NCBI GenBank assembly: GCA_016930375.1
Contig: JAFGGU010000021.1
Span: forward strand, 60,120 to 124,119
Origin: Bacteroidales bacterium
GTDB lineage: Bacteria; Bacteroidota; Bacteroidia; Bacteroidales; UBA10428
Direction: 5' to 3'
Length of the DNA stretch: 64,000 nt
This document shows, one piece after another, positions 43,578-52,091 of the stretch. The notes under the pieces were generated by a model that saw only the letters and a list, made by a program, of their open reading frames with translations, was not told where the DNA came from and did no database searches. Position 1 is the first letter of the stretch. Every line of letters begins with the position of its first letter. Both the position numbers and the translations under genes were made by a program.

Positions 43578-44620
43578 TTCTTCACACACCTTACCGATAA
43601 TCCTGCCTTTTTGGAGTTGACATTGTAAAAGATTCCACCGGAATCCGCACGGAAATAGAACCGGCGGGATACAGCAAAAAGGTCGGCATCATATGGATCC
43701 GCCGTCGACGACCAAAACCCGGAGGCATAACCCATTTCATGGAAGTATTTCTGATCGTTCCAGGAACGGTAACCTGCGGGTAAAGCTGTAAAACCGGTAC
43801 TATTTGTTTCCTGGTTCTCAAATACCCAGTGTGATGCCCCGGCCTCACGCAATTGAACTCCTGCCTGTGCTTCATCTCCCAGATTGGTGGTTAGCATCAG
43901 CCATTCACCATCGGTTGGCACATGCCAGCCGGTCGGACAAATTTTTTCAGTGTTAACGGCATACCAGTTGTACAAAGCTCCATACGGATTTTTGAACTTC
44001 ACATCGTTAACATACCAGCAGTAACCTGGTGTTTGAAGATCAATCCATGCGTTAAGGCCTGTCACCTCAGGTATATCATTCCCATCACTGTACTTTGTGG
44101 TTTTCAGGTTGTCGGCCATCCAGGTCTGACTTCCTATCTGGATTGTCTTGTATGTGTTACCCTGGATATCCGTTACTGAACCATACGTCAGATCGGGATT
44201 AAAAACGCTCTCACCAGTTATATCACCGGTAGTTGTGAGCACGATAACATTTCCCGCAACGGCACCGGCACTGTTGGAGGAATAGGCCTGAACATAATAG
44301 GTGAGCCCGGGAGTCAGGCCATCCATGAAACCGGTAAAACTGCCGCTGCCCCAGCCTCCGTTATACCAGTCATCAGGATTTGTATAGGGTCGGGTCAGCA
44401 GGTTACTCCAGCATATTCCGCGGGCAACGATGTGGTCTCCGCCTGAAGTATTTAAATTTCCTTCAACCATGGCAGAGGTGTCGGTTATATGGCTCACAAA
44501 GCCTGTAGTTACTGAAGGAATCACAATATTGCTGAAATCCTCTTTACAACTGTTCACAGCAATCAGTGACAACAGAAGCAACAGGAGAGGCCAAATAAAA
44601 AGATTGTCATTGGTTTTCAT
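43574..44620 (-). CDS. FISUMP-domain lipoprotein
   Basis: Secreted lipoprotein of 348 residues. The signal (NLFIWPLLLLLLSLIAVNSC) is followed by an Ig-like module TTGFVSHITDTSAMVEGNLN ... GICWSNLLTRPYTNP ... GLTPGLTYYVQAYSSNSAGA, homologous to the module at 38 kb, and by a Fibrobacter succinogenes major paralogous (FISUMP) domain: VTDIQGNTYKTIQIGSQTWM, ADNLKTTKYSDG, YNWYAVNTEKICPTGWHVPT, FTALPAGYRSWN and the ending KKAGLSVRCVKN. Such proteins sit on the cell surface and probably bind polymers. ATG 44620 (MKTNDN) or 44626 (MIMKTN). A terminator of the next gene lies upstream. Confidence 0.9.
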   Translation of the reverse strand: MKTNDNLFIWPLLLLLLSLIAVNSCKEDFSNIVIPSVTTGFVSHITDTSAMVEGNLNTSGGDHIVARGICWSNLLTRPYTNPDDWYNGGWGSGSFTGFMDGLTPGLTYYVQAYSSNSAGAVAGNVIVLTTTGDITGESVFNPDLTYGSVTDIQGNTYKTIQIGSQTWMADNLKTTKYSDGNDIPEVTGLNAWIDLQTPGYCWYVNDVKFKNPYGALYNWYAVNTEKICPTGWHVPTDGEWLMLTTNLGDEAQAGVQLREAGASHWVFENQETNSTGFTALPAGYRSWNDQKYFHEMGYASGFWSSTADPYDADLFAVSRRFYFRADSGGIFYNVNSKKAGLSVRCVKN

Positions 44621-44716
44621 TATCATGCGATTTTATCGGGCTGTAAATACCGGGATAAAGTTATACCAATAAACGAAAAAACAGTTGTGTTAGCTTGTTT
44701 GGCGCATATAAAATTT

Positions 44717-44745
44717 AAAAGCCGGAGTCAGAAACTCCGGCTTAA
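44717..44745 (-). terminator. Rho-independent terminator after the peroxiredoxin gene
   Basis: Stem AAGCCGGAG (44719-44727) and CTCCGGCTT (44735-44743) with a 7-base loop; on the minus strand the stem is followed by TTTAAATTTT. It lies 48 bases past the peroxiredoxin stop codon. Confidence 0.8.
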
Positions 44746-44792
44746 CCTTTTTTGATGTTGGATCTTATATTTTAAAAATCTAATATTCTAAC

Positions 44793-45503
44793 TTATTGTC
44801 TTTTTTTGCCAGTCATAAAAGGGGCAATCGTATAGGCGCTTCCATCAGCTTCCGCCTTTTTGTCGGGGTACGGAAGCAGAACATCCTCACCGGGTTTCCA
44901 GTTGCCGGGTGTAAGAACATTCTCCTCGTCACTTGTCTGCAAAGCGATTACGGTTCGTTCGATTTCATCAAGATTCCTGCCGATTTCCATGGGATAGAAA
45001 AAAATTGCCCTGATTTTATCCTTCGTATCAATGATAAATACGCCGCGTACATTCCTGGTTGAACTAATTTCCGGATGTATCATGCCGTACAGTTTGGAAA
45101 CTGATTTTTTGTTATCGTCAATTAACGGGAAATTAATGGCTACAGGAGTCCTTTGTTTGTATTTCAGCGTATCGAGGGTCTTCACCCAGGACTGGTGCTG
45201 ATAAAGGGTGTCTGTAGATAACACAAAAAGCTTTACCCCCAGTTTTTCAAAATCATCCTGCTTTTGCGCCATTTCCAGTATTTCAGATGAGCATACCGGT
45301 GTAAAATCCCTGGGATGGCTCACCAGGATCTTCCATTTGTTGCGATAATCACCCGGGAAGGAAATCATTCCTTGGGTGGTATGCGCCTTAAAAGACGGAG
45401 CATCTGATCCGATTAGCGGGATCGGGTTAAAAGGTTTTTCTTGTGCCCATAAAGCGTTCAAGGAAATAAGCATTGCACAAATCAATAAGATTCTTGTTTT
45501 CAT
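44793..45503 (-). CDS. Exported 1-Cys peroxiredoxin (Prx6-like)
   Basis: Peroxide-reducing thiol enzyme of 236 residues. A Sec signal (MKTRILLICAMLISLNALWA) precedes the AhpC/TSA domain. The peroxidatic Cys71 is in VSHPRDFTPVCSSEILEMAQ, with the Thr and the downstream Arg (RNVRGVFIIDTK) conserved. No second cysteine exists in the mature protein, so resolving must be done by another thiol; the long C-terminal part (RNLDEIERTVIALQ ... NWKPGEDVLLPYP) is typical of the Prx6/1-Cys group. Export is unusual for the group but the signal is clear. Independent transcript with a strong terminator; divergent from corA. Confidence 0.92.
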   Translation of the reverse strand: MKTRILLICAMLISLNALWAQEKPFNPIPLIGSDAPSFKAHTTQGMISFPGDYRNKWKILVSHPRDFTPVCSSEILEMAQKQDDFEKLGVKLFVLSTDTLYQHQSWVKTLDTLKYKQRTPVAINFPLIDDNKKSVSKLYGMIHPEISSTRNVRGVFIIDTKDKIRAIFFYPMEIGRNLDEIERTVIALQTSDEENVLTPGNWKPGEDVLLPYPDKKAEADGSAYTIAPFMTGKKRQ

Positions 45504-45637
45504 AGTGATACAATTTAAATTAGTTTTACAATATGTAATCCCTGAGAAAAGAACTATACATCCTACTTAAAGCGGGATTTTTTAAATAGGATATAAAGAT
45601 ATGTAAATCTTTATTACAATATCGAAAACAAAGAAAA

Positions 45638-45645
45638 TATATTTG
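45638..45645 (+). promoter_or_regulatory. -7 promoter element of corA
   Basis: TATATTTG is an exact TAnnTTTG match 44 bases before the corA ATG at 45690, in an AT-rich gap. Confidence 0.5.
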
Positions 45646-45689
45646 AATAATGTTCAATAAATTGTACATTCGACCAATGTGATCGCGTC

Positions 45690-46784
45690 ATGCATAAATA
45701 TTTTAAACACAAACGCAGTAAACCGGGCGCTGCACCAGGGATCGAGCACGATGAAATTGCTGATCTTCCGGGTAGCCCCGGAAAGGTATATGTGACATGC
45801 ATTGATTACAGTCCGGGTCAGGTATTGGTAAATGACGTCGGCAATATCGGGGACTTTATCAACTCCCATCGGCCGGAATGGACCGCTGTAAGGTGGATAA
45901 GTGTGGAGGGCCTTTCAGATTTGCATGTTATTCAGGCTCTGGCGACCAAGTATGATCTGCACCCCCTTGCTGTTGAAGATATGTTGCAGCAAACACAGCG
46001 ATCCAAAGTTGAGGCTTATGGCGGTGATGAAAGTGAACTCATGGCGCGTTTGTTCATTGTCACCCACACCATGCAGATCCTTGAAGGGCATCTGCATCAT
46101 GAGCAGATCTCCATATTCCTGGGCCATAAAACAGTTATGACATTTCAGGAACACCGCAACACCGCCTGGGAAATCATTCGTCAGCGGATCAAGGTCAAGG
46201 GTTCCCGGCTTCGCAACAGCGATGCCAGCTTTCTGGCATATTCACTGCTCGATGTTCTGGTTGATAATTGTTTTCCCATTCTCGAATACCTGAGTGACCG
46301 CGCTGAGGAATTGGAGACTCTGATTCTGGAACAACCCCGACCCGAATTGATCAGTGATATCCATCAGCTCAAACGTGATTTGTTGATGGTGCGCTGGGTA
46401 GTGTGGCCTTTGCGTGAGGTTGTCTCCTACCTGCAGCGGGAAACACACGAATGCATAACAGATAATACACGCATCTACCTGACTGATCTTTACGATCACG
46501 TAGTGCAGATTATAGAACTCATTGAAACCTATCGCGAGATCGCCAGCGATCTTACAGAAACCCATATTTCATCGGTTTCAAACCGCATGGGCGAAGTCAT
46601 GAAGGTTCTGACCCTTATAGGTACGATATTTATACCTCTGACATTCCTGGCCGGGGTTTACGGGATGAACTTCAAATACTTTCCCGAACTGAAGAAGATC
46701 TGGGCTTACCCCGCATTCTGGATGGTATGTATCATTACCGCCGGGTTTATGATTTATTTCTTCCGGCGACGGAAATGGTTGTAA
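45690..46784 (+). CDS. corA: Magnesium/cobalt transporter CorA
   Basis: Inner-membrane Mg2+ (and Co2+/Ni2+) channel of 364 residues. The long N-terminal cytoplasmic funnel has SVEGLSDLHVIQALATKYDL and HPLAVEDMLQQTQRSKVEAY, and the two C-terminal membrane helices include TFLAGVYGMNFKYFPELKK with the GMN selectivity motif near residue 325, then a last segment (YPAFWMVCIITAGFMIYFF) and a basic tail (RRRKWL). All family features and length are normal. It is monocistronic, with a -7 element at 45638, and ends 4 bp from a convergent outer-membrane protein gene. Nickel uptake for the lar system is possible but not indicated by context. Confidence 0.95.
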   Translation: MHKYFKHKRSKPGAAPGIEHDEIADLPGSPGKVYVTCIDYSPGQVLVNDVGNIGDFINSHRPEWTAVRWISVEGLSDLHVIQALATKYDLHPLAVEDMLQQTQRSKVEAYGGDESELMARLFIVTHTMQILEGHLHHEQISIFLGHKTVMTFQEHRNTAWEIIRQRIKVKGSRLRNSDASFLAYSLLDVLVDNCFPILEYLSDRAEELETLILEQPRPELISDIHQLKRDLLMVRWVVWPLREVVSYLQRETHECITDNTRIYLTDLYDHVVQIIELIETYREIASDLTETHISSVSNRMGEVMKVLTLIGTIFIPLTFLAGVYGMNFKYFPELKKIWAYPAFWMVCIITAGFMIYFFRRRKWL

Positions 46785-46788
46785 TGGT

Positions 46789-47535
46789 TCAGGGTTGTTC
46801 GTTCCGGTTGCTGAACAAAGCGATGGAAACTCCTGTGCTGAAACGAACCTGGTACATCTCATAGTCAATGTTCTCAAATTCAGGAACAAAGATGCTCTTG
46901 AATCCAACCTGCAAACGGCTCCAGAAATGCAGCTTTTGATGAATGCCATACCAAAAACCCAGTAATAGGCCGCCATCCCAGGCATCCAAATAATTGTTGA
47001 AGTTATAACTGGTATTGGCAACACCCGGCAGGGGTGCGGTGTCGGTGATGGACTTATCATCGGAAAGCACACCGTTTGTCCCGCTGGTCCTGAAAGATCC
47101 CTCAAGAATCCTTGAATAATATGCGCCCAGGGCAAGAGACCACCTGGCATTCAGAGAATATTCAGCCAATACAGGAAATTCAAGAAAACGGAGTTCGACA
47201 TCGGTGCTGGTATTCCCGGAGAAGTAAAGGATGTCCAGATGATTATCGAAGTAGAATGGCTGACTGCGAACATCAGCCCTGGCCGAGAAAGCCAGGAGGT
47301 GATAACTGACTTCCAGGCTAAGGCTCCACCTGTTGTAAAGTTGATGACTGAATCCAAATCCCAGGTTGGGGTTAATTTTTGGCGTGCCTTTGGCTCCGTC
47401 GGGAATATCTGAAAAAGGGAACGGTGTTGCACCTCCCATATCCACTCCCAATGAAGGATATACCCGCCATTTGTTATTCTGCGCCTCAAGCGATAAAGAA
47501 AGAAAGAGCGCCATTAGCAAACAGATACTCTTCAT
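46789..47535 (-). CDS. Outer membrane beta-barrel protein
   Basis: Exported protein of 248 residues with a Sec signal (MKSICLLMALFLSLSLEAQ). The mature part alternates amphipathic strands: GFGFSHQLYNRWSLSLEVSY, LRFLEFPVLAEYSLNARWSL, GLLLGFWYGIHQKLHFWSRL and the last strand VRFSTGVSIALFSNRNEQP. This pattern is typical of small OmpW/OmpA-like barrels of Bacteroidota of unknown role. It follows the PCMD-domain gene after 33 bp on the same strand and is probably cotranscribed with it. Converges on corA with a 4-bp gap. Confidence 0.82.
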   Translation of the reverse strand: MKSICLLMALFLSLSLEAQNNKWRVYPSLGVDMGGATPFPFSDIPDGAKGTPKINPNLGFGFSHQLYNRWSLSLEVSYHLLAFSARADVRSQPFYFDNHLDILYFSGNTSTDVELRFLEFPVLAEYSLNARWSLALGAYYSRILEGSFRTSGTNGVLSDDKSITDTAPLPGVANTSYNFNNYLDAWDGGLLLGFWYGIHQKLHFWSRLQVGFKSIFVPEFENIDYEMYQVRFSTGVSIALFSNRNEQP

Positions 47536-47568
47536 TTCGAGTTGTATAAGTTTTTCCAGGTCAACACA

Positions 47569-48615
47569 TTAATAAACCAGTTCCACGTCATCAACAAGGA
47601 GCGTGCTGCCGACGGCTCCTGTAAACAAATCGCCGTCCTTGCTCGAGGAGAACACCACCGAGATGTGCGTGGGTTTTTGATCGGAAGAATAAACGAAAGG
47701 CAGCGAAATTTCCGTGAGTTCATTTTGCAGATCCCCCGAAGTCATTTCAGCACGGCCTATTTCAACAACGCCAGATCCGTCACGCTTTTCAAGGACGGCA
47801 TACCCTGTAAACATATCATTTCCAGGTAATTCGGTAACCGTGAATCCTCCGAAAATATTGTCAGGATTATTCAGGGTGGCACGAACGTAAAGGTCGCCGG
47901 GTTGGTAAGCGTACTTGAATTTTAAGGAAACGGGTCGAAGACTGAATGGAGTACCAAAATGGGTGGCCTGCCTGGGATCAGTAGGATGATTGATAGCACC
48001 GTTAATATCGAATCTCCCGGTAAAAAGCGTTCCGGCAGTCACAGGAATTGCCGTGGCTCCGGTACTTATTTGCGCAACCGTATTATCTCCAATGGCTAGC
48101 GGTTTTGTACCGTACGTACCATAAATGCTGGTTCCATGATTGGCTGTGGCCCAAATTGTGAACTCGGAAGATTTTCCCGGATCGCTGTAGGGATTTCCGT
48201 CCATGCCCACGGCACTGTACCAATCTTCAAAACCACGGTTTGGTAGCTGGTTGTCCCGCAATACCACATAGTAATCAACCTGTTTCCCATTCTCGGCCGA
48301 TACCGTAAATTTTAAATGCTGGTCAATATTGGGTATTGTGACCTGTCCTCCCGGGGCCGGATTGGATGTTGTTCCTGCCGGCAGGGCAAAGCTCACGGTG
48401 AATTGCAACGGAAAAGAATCTGCAGGAATACCGTTTGAGAAAAGCAGATAAATGATTTTGCTGGAATCGTCCTGAAATACCTGGTCGAGGGTAAAACTTG
48501 ACCTGTTCAGACCCGTTACTGAAAAGTCAGTTATTTTGGGTTCATTGGATGACTGGTCCTTTTCACAGGCTGCAAATAGGGCTGCAAGAAGTACTGCTAT
48601 TAACATATTTCTCAT
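47569..48615 (-). CDS. PCMD-domain lipoprotein
   Basis: Secreted lipoprotein of 348 residues; the signal MRNMLIAVLLAALFAAC ends in a lipobox. The N-terminal part (ITDFSVTGLNRSSFTLDQVF ... YLLFSNGIPADSFPLQFTVS ... TVSAENGKQVDYYVVL) is a surface Ig-like module common in Bacteroidota. From about residue 130 it matches the putative carbohydrate metabolism (PCMD) domain: NRGFEDWYSAVGMDGNPYSD, TLFTGRFDINGAINHPTDPR, FGTPFSLRPVSLKFKYAYQP, ending in TLLVDDVELVY. The role is probably glycan binding on the surface. The beta-barrel gene follows after 33 bp. Confidence 0.9.
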   Translation of the reverse strand: MRNMLIAVLLAALFAACEKDQSSNEPKITDFSVTGLNRSSFTLDQVFQDDSSKIIYLLFSNGIPADSFPLQFTVSFALPAGTTSNPAPGGQVTIPNIDQHLKFTVSAENGKQVDYYVVLRDNQLPNRGFEDWYSAVGMDGNPYSDPGKSSEFTIWATANHGTSIYGTYGTKPLAIGDNTVAQISTGATAIPVTAGTLFTGRFDINGAINHPTDPRQATHFGTPFSLRPVSLKFKYAYQPGDLYVRATLNNPDNIFGGFTVTELPGNDMFTGYAVLEKRDGSGVVEIGRAEMTSGDLQNELTEISLPFVYSSDQKPTHISVVFSSSKDGDLFTGAVGSTLLVDDVELVY

Positions 48616-48733
48616 AAGCTATTCGATTTCAAAGAATTTGCGTTATTACTTAAAGGCAGTCGAATTCCTTATGAATTCAACAGGTTCAAATCTATGTATT
48701 TTTTATGAGATTCAGAATTGGATCTGATAAATC

Positions 48734-48741
48734 TACTTTTG
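48734..48741 (+). promoter_or_regulatory. Possible -7 promoter element of the Gfo/Idh gene
   Basis: TACTTTTG matches TAnnTTTG but lies 140 bases before the ATG at 48882. No better match exists in the 266-bp gap. Confidence 0.3.
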
Positions 48742-48881
48742 TGATGATTGATGGCACCAGTTTAACACAGAACATATGTATTTGTTTAAGCTATTCTCCG
48801 CTATATTTATTATTTTTAGAACTTAAATAGGTTAGATCTTGATTTAATCCACATTTGTTAATACATACACGCATAATCATA

Positions 48882-50237
48882 ATGGAAACCAGACGAAGAT
48901 TCATTAAACAGGTAATTGCCGGGGCTGCCGGCATTACTATCGGCGGGACAGCCTTCACAGGCTCTCCTCTTAGTTACCGCAGGATAACTGGTGCCAACGA
49001 AAAAGTCAGGGTTGGTGTGGTCGGTTTTTCCGATCGCTTTAAAGCATCCTTATTACCCTGTTTTCTTGAACATGCAACAGAATTGAACTTTGAGATAGTT
49101 GCCCTCAGTGATATTTGGAGTGAGCGGCGTAACGAAGGAAAAGCCTGGATCAAAGAAAAAGCGGGGTGGGACATAACGCTCTGTGCCAACAACGATGAAC
49201 TATACGCCCGCAAAGATATTGATGCGGTCATCATCAGCACGGCCGACTTTCAGCACGCGCTTCACCTGGTTGAGGCAGCACATGCCAAAAAGGATGCATA
49301 TGTTGAAAAGCCTTTTGCGGAAACCATGAACGACGCCAGGGCAGCGCTGAAAGCTTGCCGCGAAAGTGGCATTATTGTCCAGATTGGTTCACAGCGCCGG
49401 AGTGGCGCCAATTACCTGGCAGCCAATGAATACATCAAATCGGGAAAATTCGGCGACATTGTCATGGTTGAGATGTGCTGGAATGTGAACCAGCCTGGAC
49501 GCTGGCGCCGACCTGCTCTGGTTGCGGCTATCCGCGAACAGGACACGGACTGGAAACGGTATCTTCTGAACCGTCCCTTCGAGGAGTGGGATCCCAGGAA
49601 ATATCTTGAGTACCGCCTTTTCTGGCCTTATTCATCGGGTATTCCGGGTCAGTGGATGTGCCATCAGATTGATACTGTTCACTGGTTCACTGATCTCAAC
49701 CATCCCCGGAGTGTGGCTGCCAATGGCGGAATATACCAGTGGAAAGACGGCCGCACCAATGCGGATACGCTCACTGCTGTTTTTGATTACGGCTCGCCCT
49801 CTGATCCGGGAAAGGGATTCCAGGTGGTATATTCCTCCAGGTTCAGCAATTCAGCCGGTGGAACCAAGGAATTATACTATTCCAATGCAGGTATGCTGAA
49901 TCTTGACAATAACACGGTAACCCCTGAAGGTGGATTGCGGAAACAAGAGGCTGATGATATGAATCTTGCCCCAAACATGCTGGAATCATTTAAGTTGCCT
50001 GAAATTGCAGTTGTTACTGACGCCAATACAAGCGGCGATCCGCTCACCTCCGGCCATATGCGCAACTGGATGGAATGCGTACGATCGAGGAAACAGCCCC
50101 ATGCCCCTGTGGAAGCCGGTTTTAATCATGCCGTTGCCTGTATCATGGCAAATGCTGCCTACAGAACGGGCACGAGAACCACATTTGATGAAAAAACGCA
50201 GGAGGTTATGGCAGGGGGGAAGGTTTTTGTGTATTAA
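48882..50237 (+). CDS. Tat-exported Gfo/Idh/MocA-family oxidoreductase
   Basis: NAD(P)-type sugar oxidoreductase of 451 residues with a twin-arginine signal (METRRRFIKQVIAGAAGITI), so it folds with cofactor in the cytoplasm and is exported. The Rossmann fold opens at VRVGVVGFSDRFKASLLPCF; the catalytic Lys is in YVEKPFAETMNDAR (the EKP motif), followed by IVQIGSQRRSGANYLAANEY and WMCHQIDTVHWF with the conserved His/Asp. Such exported members often act on glycosidic bonds by an oxidation-elimination route. The frame starts at 48855, but the Tat signal begins at 48882. It is followed by octad repeats and a decayed DUF6807 gene, suggesting a former two-gene unit. Confidence 0.92.
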   Translation: METRRRFIKQVIAGAAGITIGGTAFTGSPLSYRRITGANEKVRVGVVGFSDRFKASLLPCFLEHATELNFEIVALSDIWSERRNEGKAWIKEKAGWDITLCANNDELYARKDIDAVIISTADFQHALHLVEAAHAKKDAYVEKPFAETMNDARAALKACRESGIIVQIGSQRRSGANYLAANEYIKSGKFGDIVMVEMCWNVNQPGRWRRPALVAAIREQDTDWKRYLLNRPFEEWDPRKYLEYRLFWPYSSGIPGQWMCHQIDTVHWFTDLNHPRSVAANGGIYQWKDGRTNADTLTAVFDYGSPSDPGKGFQVVYSSRFSNSAGGTKELYYSNAGMLNLDNNTVTPEGGLRKQEADDMNLAPNMLESFKLPEIAVVTDANTSGDPLTSGHMRNWMECVRSRKQPHAPVEAGFNHAVACIMANAAYRTGTRTTFDEKTQEVMAGGKVFVY

Positions 50238-50266
50238 GGACAAGGAGACAAGGGGACAAGGGGACC
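50238..50266. repeat. 8-bp repeat directly after the Gfo/Idh stop codon
   Basis: GGACAAGG, AGACAAGG, GGACAAGG and a partial fourth unit begin on the base after the stop codon at 50237. Confidence 0.75.
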
Positions 50267-50306
50267 ACCGAAAATGGCATTTTTTTAAAGTGACTTTCCC
50301 GCATAG

Positions 50307-50504
50307 TGGCATGCCCGCGGTTATGGTTTGTTCGCTGTCAATAACCTGGGTAAAAAATGCTATGACAATTCGGAATCAAGCCAAATCACTGTTTTAAAAA
50401 GGGGAGAATCCATTACTTTCAGACACATGTTGCTGATAAAACGGGGAGGTTTCATGGCACACAAGGATATGGAAGAAGAGTTTAAGCAATTCGAAGATTT
50501 ATAA
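50307..50504 (+). pseudogene. C-terminal remnant of a DUF6807/PmoA-family protein
   Basis: In one frame 65 codons read WHARGYGLFAVNNLGKK, LKRGESITFRHMLLIK and finish at a TAA (50502-50504). W-H-A/V-R-D/G-YGLF-A-N followed by L-x-GES-x-F-R-H/Y is the end of DUF6807 (methane oxygenase PmoA-type) proteins, which commonly neighbour Gfo/Idh genes. The codon before WHARG, where the family usually has Trp, is TAG, and there is another stop upstream; the first about 250 residues are missing. No plausible start exists except internal ATGs. The TAA overlaps the ATG of the next gene (TAATG). Confidence 0.6.
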
Positions 50505-50842
50505 TGATCCTGATCCAAAACCGTTTTTCACGATGGATCCTGGGTCATCGCTACAATGCCATGTGTGTATGGCCTGTACTTTTCATCAAGCCGGGCACAG
50601 ACCTGTCGGATTGTGGTATTACCCTCAATCATGAGCGGATCCATGCCCGGCAGCAGCTTGAGATGCTGTGGCTGTTTTTTTTTCTGTGGTATGGAGTGGA
50701 ATTCGTTGTGCGTTTTGTTCAACACCGTGATCGACATAAAGCTTACCTCGCCCTGTCACATGAAAAGGAAGCTTTTAACCATGATGAGGATTTAAACTAT
50801 CTGGGAAGAAGAAAAGCCTACGCATGGATGAAATACCTGTGA
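50504..50842 (+). CDS. Small membrane protein with HExxH motif
   Basis: Protein of 112 residues. The core CGITLNHERIHARQQLEMLW is followed directly by a membrane segment (LFFFLWYGVEFVVRFVQHR), and then AYLALSHEKEAFNHDEDLNY and a conserved-looking end (RKAYAWMKYL). NHERIH is a zinc-peptidase HExxH signature placed at a membrane surface, as in M56/M48-type enzymes, and the downstream SHEKEAFNHDEDLNY offers a third Glu ligand. I recall similar uncharacterised Bacteroidota proteins with HEKIHxRQQ. It could be a minimal membrane metallopeptidase. The start overlaps the remnant's stop (TAATG), so it was once translationally coupled. Confidence 0.75.
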   Translation: MILIQNRFSRWILGHRYNAMCVWPVLFIKPGTDLSDCGITLNHERIHARQQLEMLWLFFFLWYGVEFVVRFVQHRDRHKAYLALSHEKEAFNHDEDLNYLGRRKAYAWMKYL

Positions 50843-50848
50843 ATCGGG

Positions 50849-51457
50849 TTATACGGTTTTTATTATCAAATGCTTATGCATATCCTGCAAATCCGTCGGC
50901 CATTCCCCGTCCCAACTTACTTCAATGCCGATCAATTTGCGGGGATGGTAGTTTTCCGCAATCGTTTCTAAAAAGTACCGGAAGGTTTCATTTTTTGAAA
51001 GATTGCCTTTGAAGCTGTTCAGAATAGGCGTAACTGTGGGCTTGAACTCCCTTCCATTATCCATGATGTAACCGAAATCGATAATTTTTTCCAAAACAAT
51101 GTCAACGCCTTCCGGTGATGTTTCAGCAGGTGTCCAGACGTAATTGGGGGGAACGGATAAGGGGATATCTTCAAATACTCCACTGCCATTCCGTTTCTGG
51201 ATCCTCTTAAGGAATACCCTGCATTTATGAACGATAACTAGCCTTTTGTTGATAATCCGGAGATGATAATAAACTACCTTGTGGCCATTATCCAAGGTTG
51301 TCAGCTCGCCATTTTTATCAAGGATTTCCACGGTAAGCCTGCCGGGAAAGATCTTCTTTTTGATCCAATCGTTAAATAGGGTAACAAGAATAACTCCGAA
51401 TAGGCCCAATGCTATCAATGAGTTTATAATCAAACTCCATTTTTCATAACTGTTCAT
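50849..51457 (-). CDS. Hypothetical membrane-anchored protein
   Basis: Unrecognised 202-residue product. One N-terminal membrane segment (about residues 8-28, LIINSLIALGLFGVILVTLF) is followed by NDWIKKKIFPGRLTVEILDK and a beta-rich soluble domain with YYHLRIINKRLVIVHKCRVF and LSKNETFRYFLETIAENYHP, ending KLIGIEVSWDGEWPTDLQDM HKH-type sequence. The domain resembles small Ig-like or C2-like beta-sandwiches attached to membranes. The frame begins at 51487, but MNSYEKWSL at 51457 is the better start. Convergent with the HExxH gene (6 bp gap); no operon partner. Confidence 0.7.
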   Translation of the reverse strand: MNSYEKWSLIINSLIALGLFGVILVTLFNDWIKKKIFPGRLTVEILDKNGELTTLDNGHKVVYYHLRIINKRLVIVHKCRVFLKRIQKRNGSGVFEDIPLSVPPNYVWTPAETSPEGVDIVLEKIIDFGYIMDNGREFKPTVTPILNSFKGNLSKNETFRYFLETIAENYHPRKLIGIEVSWDGEWPTDLQDMHKHLIIKTV

Positions 51458-51553
51458 CACAATGTTTTTGGTTGAACCGAAAATCAAATAACTTGTTCTG
51501 TTTTACGGGCAGTCTGATAGGAAGTTGTAAACAAATTCAAAATTTTCAAATCA

Positions 51554-52012
51554 TCAGAAGCTTTTCTTTTCAATTTTCTGATGCACTTTCAGGTATTCAC
51601 CCAGTGCTGCAGAACCGTACCATTCCAAAATATCTGTTTCGAATACCTTTTCTCTTATTGCCGGATCATTCATCAATAAAGCACTGGCTTCTTCCTTTGT
51701 TTTTACATTCAGAATAAAAATGCCACGATAGGATTTTGCATTTTTACCAAACGGACCTGCTACAATGAGCTTTCCCTTATCGGCCATGTCCTGAATATTT
51801 TTCATATGATCACTGAAGAGCGTATCCAGTTTAGCCTGATCAGTTATGGTGTTGGGGCCTGATTTCAGAACTACCAGTATATAGGATTTCATACCGTAAT
51901 CATCTGCGCCCATTGATTTGGCCAGGGCAGAGTCATACCGGGGATTTTCGGACTGGGAGAAAAGCTGGAGGAAAGAAAAGAAGAAAAAGATTGCAAGTAT
52001 TGGTTTTTTCAT
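51554..52012 (-). CDS. Exported YciI-like domain protein
   Basis: Protein of 152 residues with a short signal (MKKPILAIFFFFSFLQLFSQ), then a YCII fold: YILVVLKSGPNTITDQAKLD, HMKNIQDMADKGKLIVAGPF, FILNVKTKEEASALLMNDPA and IREKVFETDILEWYGSAALG. The His of HMKNI and the Asp of NDPAI correspond to the conserved pair of YciI proteins. Biochemical role of the family is mostly unknown. It is divergent from selU with 79 bp between the starts. A single gene with no operon partner. Confidence 0.87.
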   Translation of the reverse strand: MKKPILAIFFFFSFLQLFSQSENPRYDSALAKSMGADDYGMKSYILVVLKSGPNTITDQAKLDTLFSDHMKNIQDMADKGKLIVAGPFGKNAKSYRGIFILNVKTKEEASALLMNDPAIREKVFETDILEWYGSAALGEYLKVHQKIEKKSF

Positions 52013-52091
52013 GGGGCTTAATTTTAAACGAAAATAATAATAAACCTGATGAATAATTTAACTTTAATTTGTTTTTCCGTTGTCGGTTTTC

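Noticed and set aside
48966..49240. Antisense and alternative frames of 60-190 residues inside clear genes throughout the window
   Set aside because: All lie within strongly supported coding regions, lack domain signatures and follow from long open frames on the other strand.
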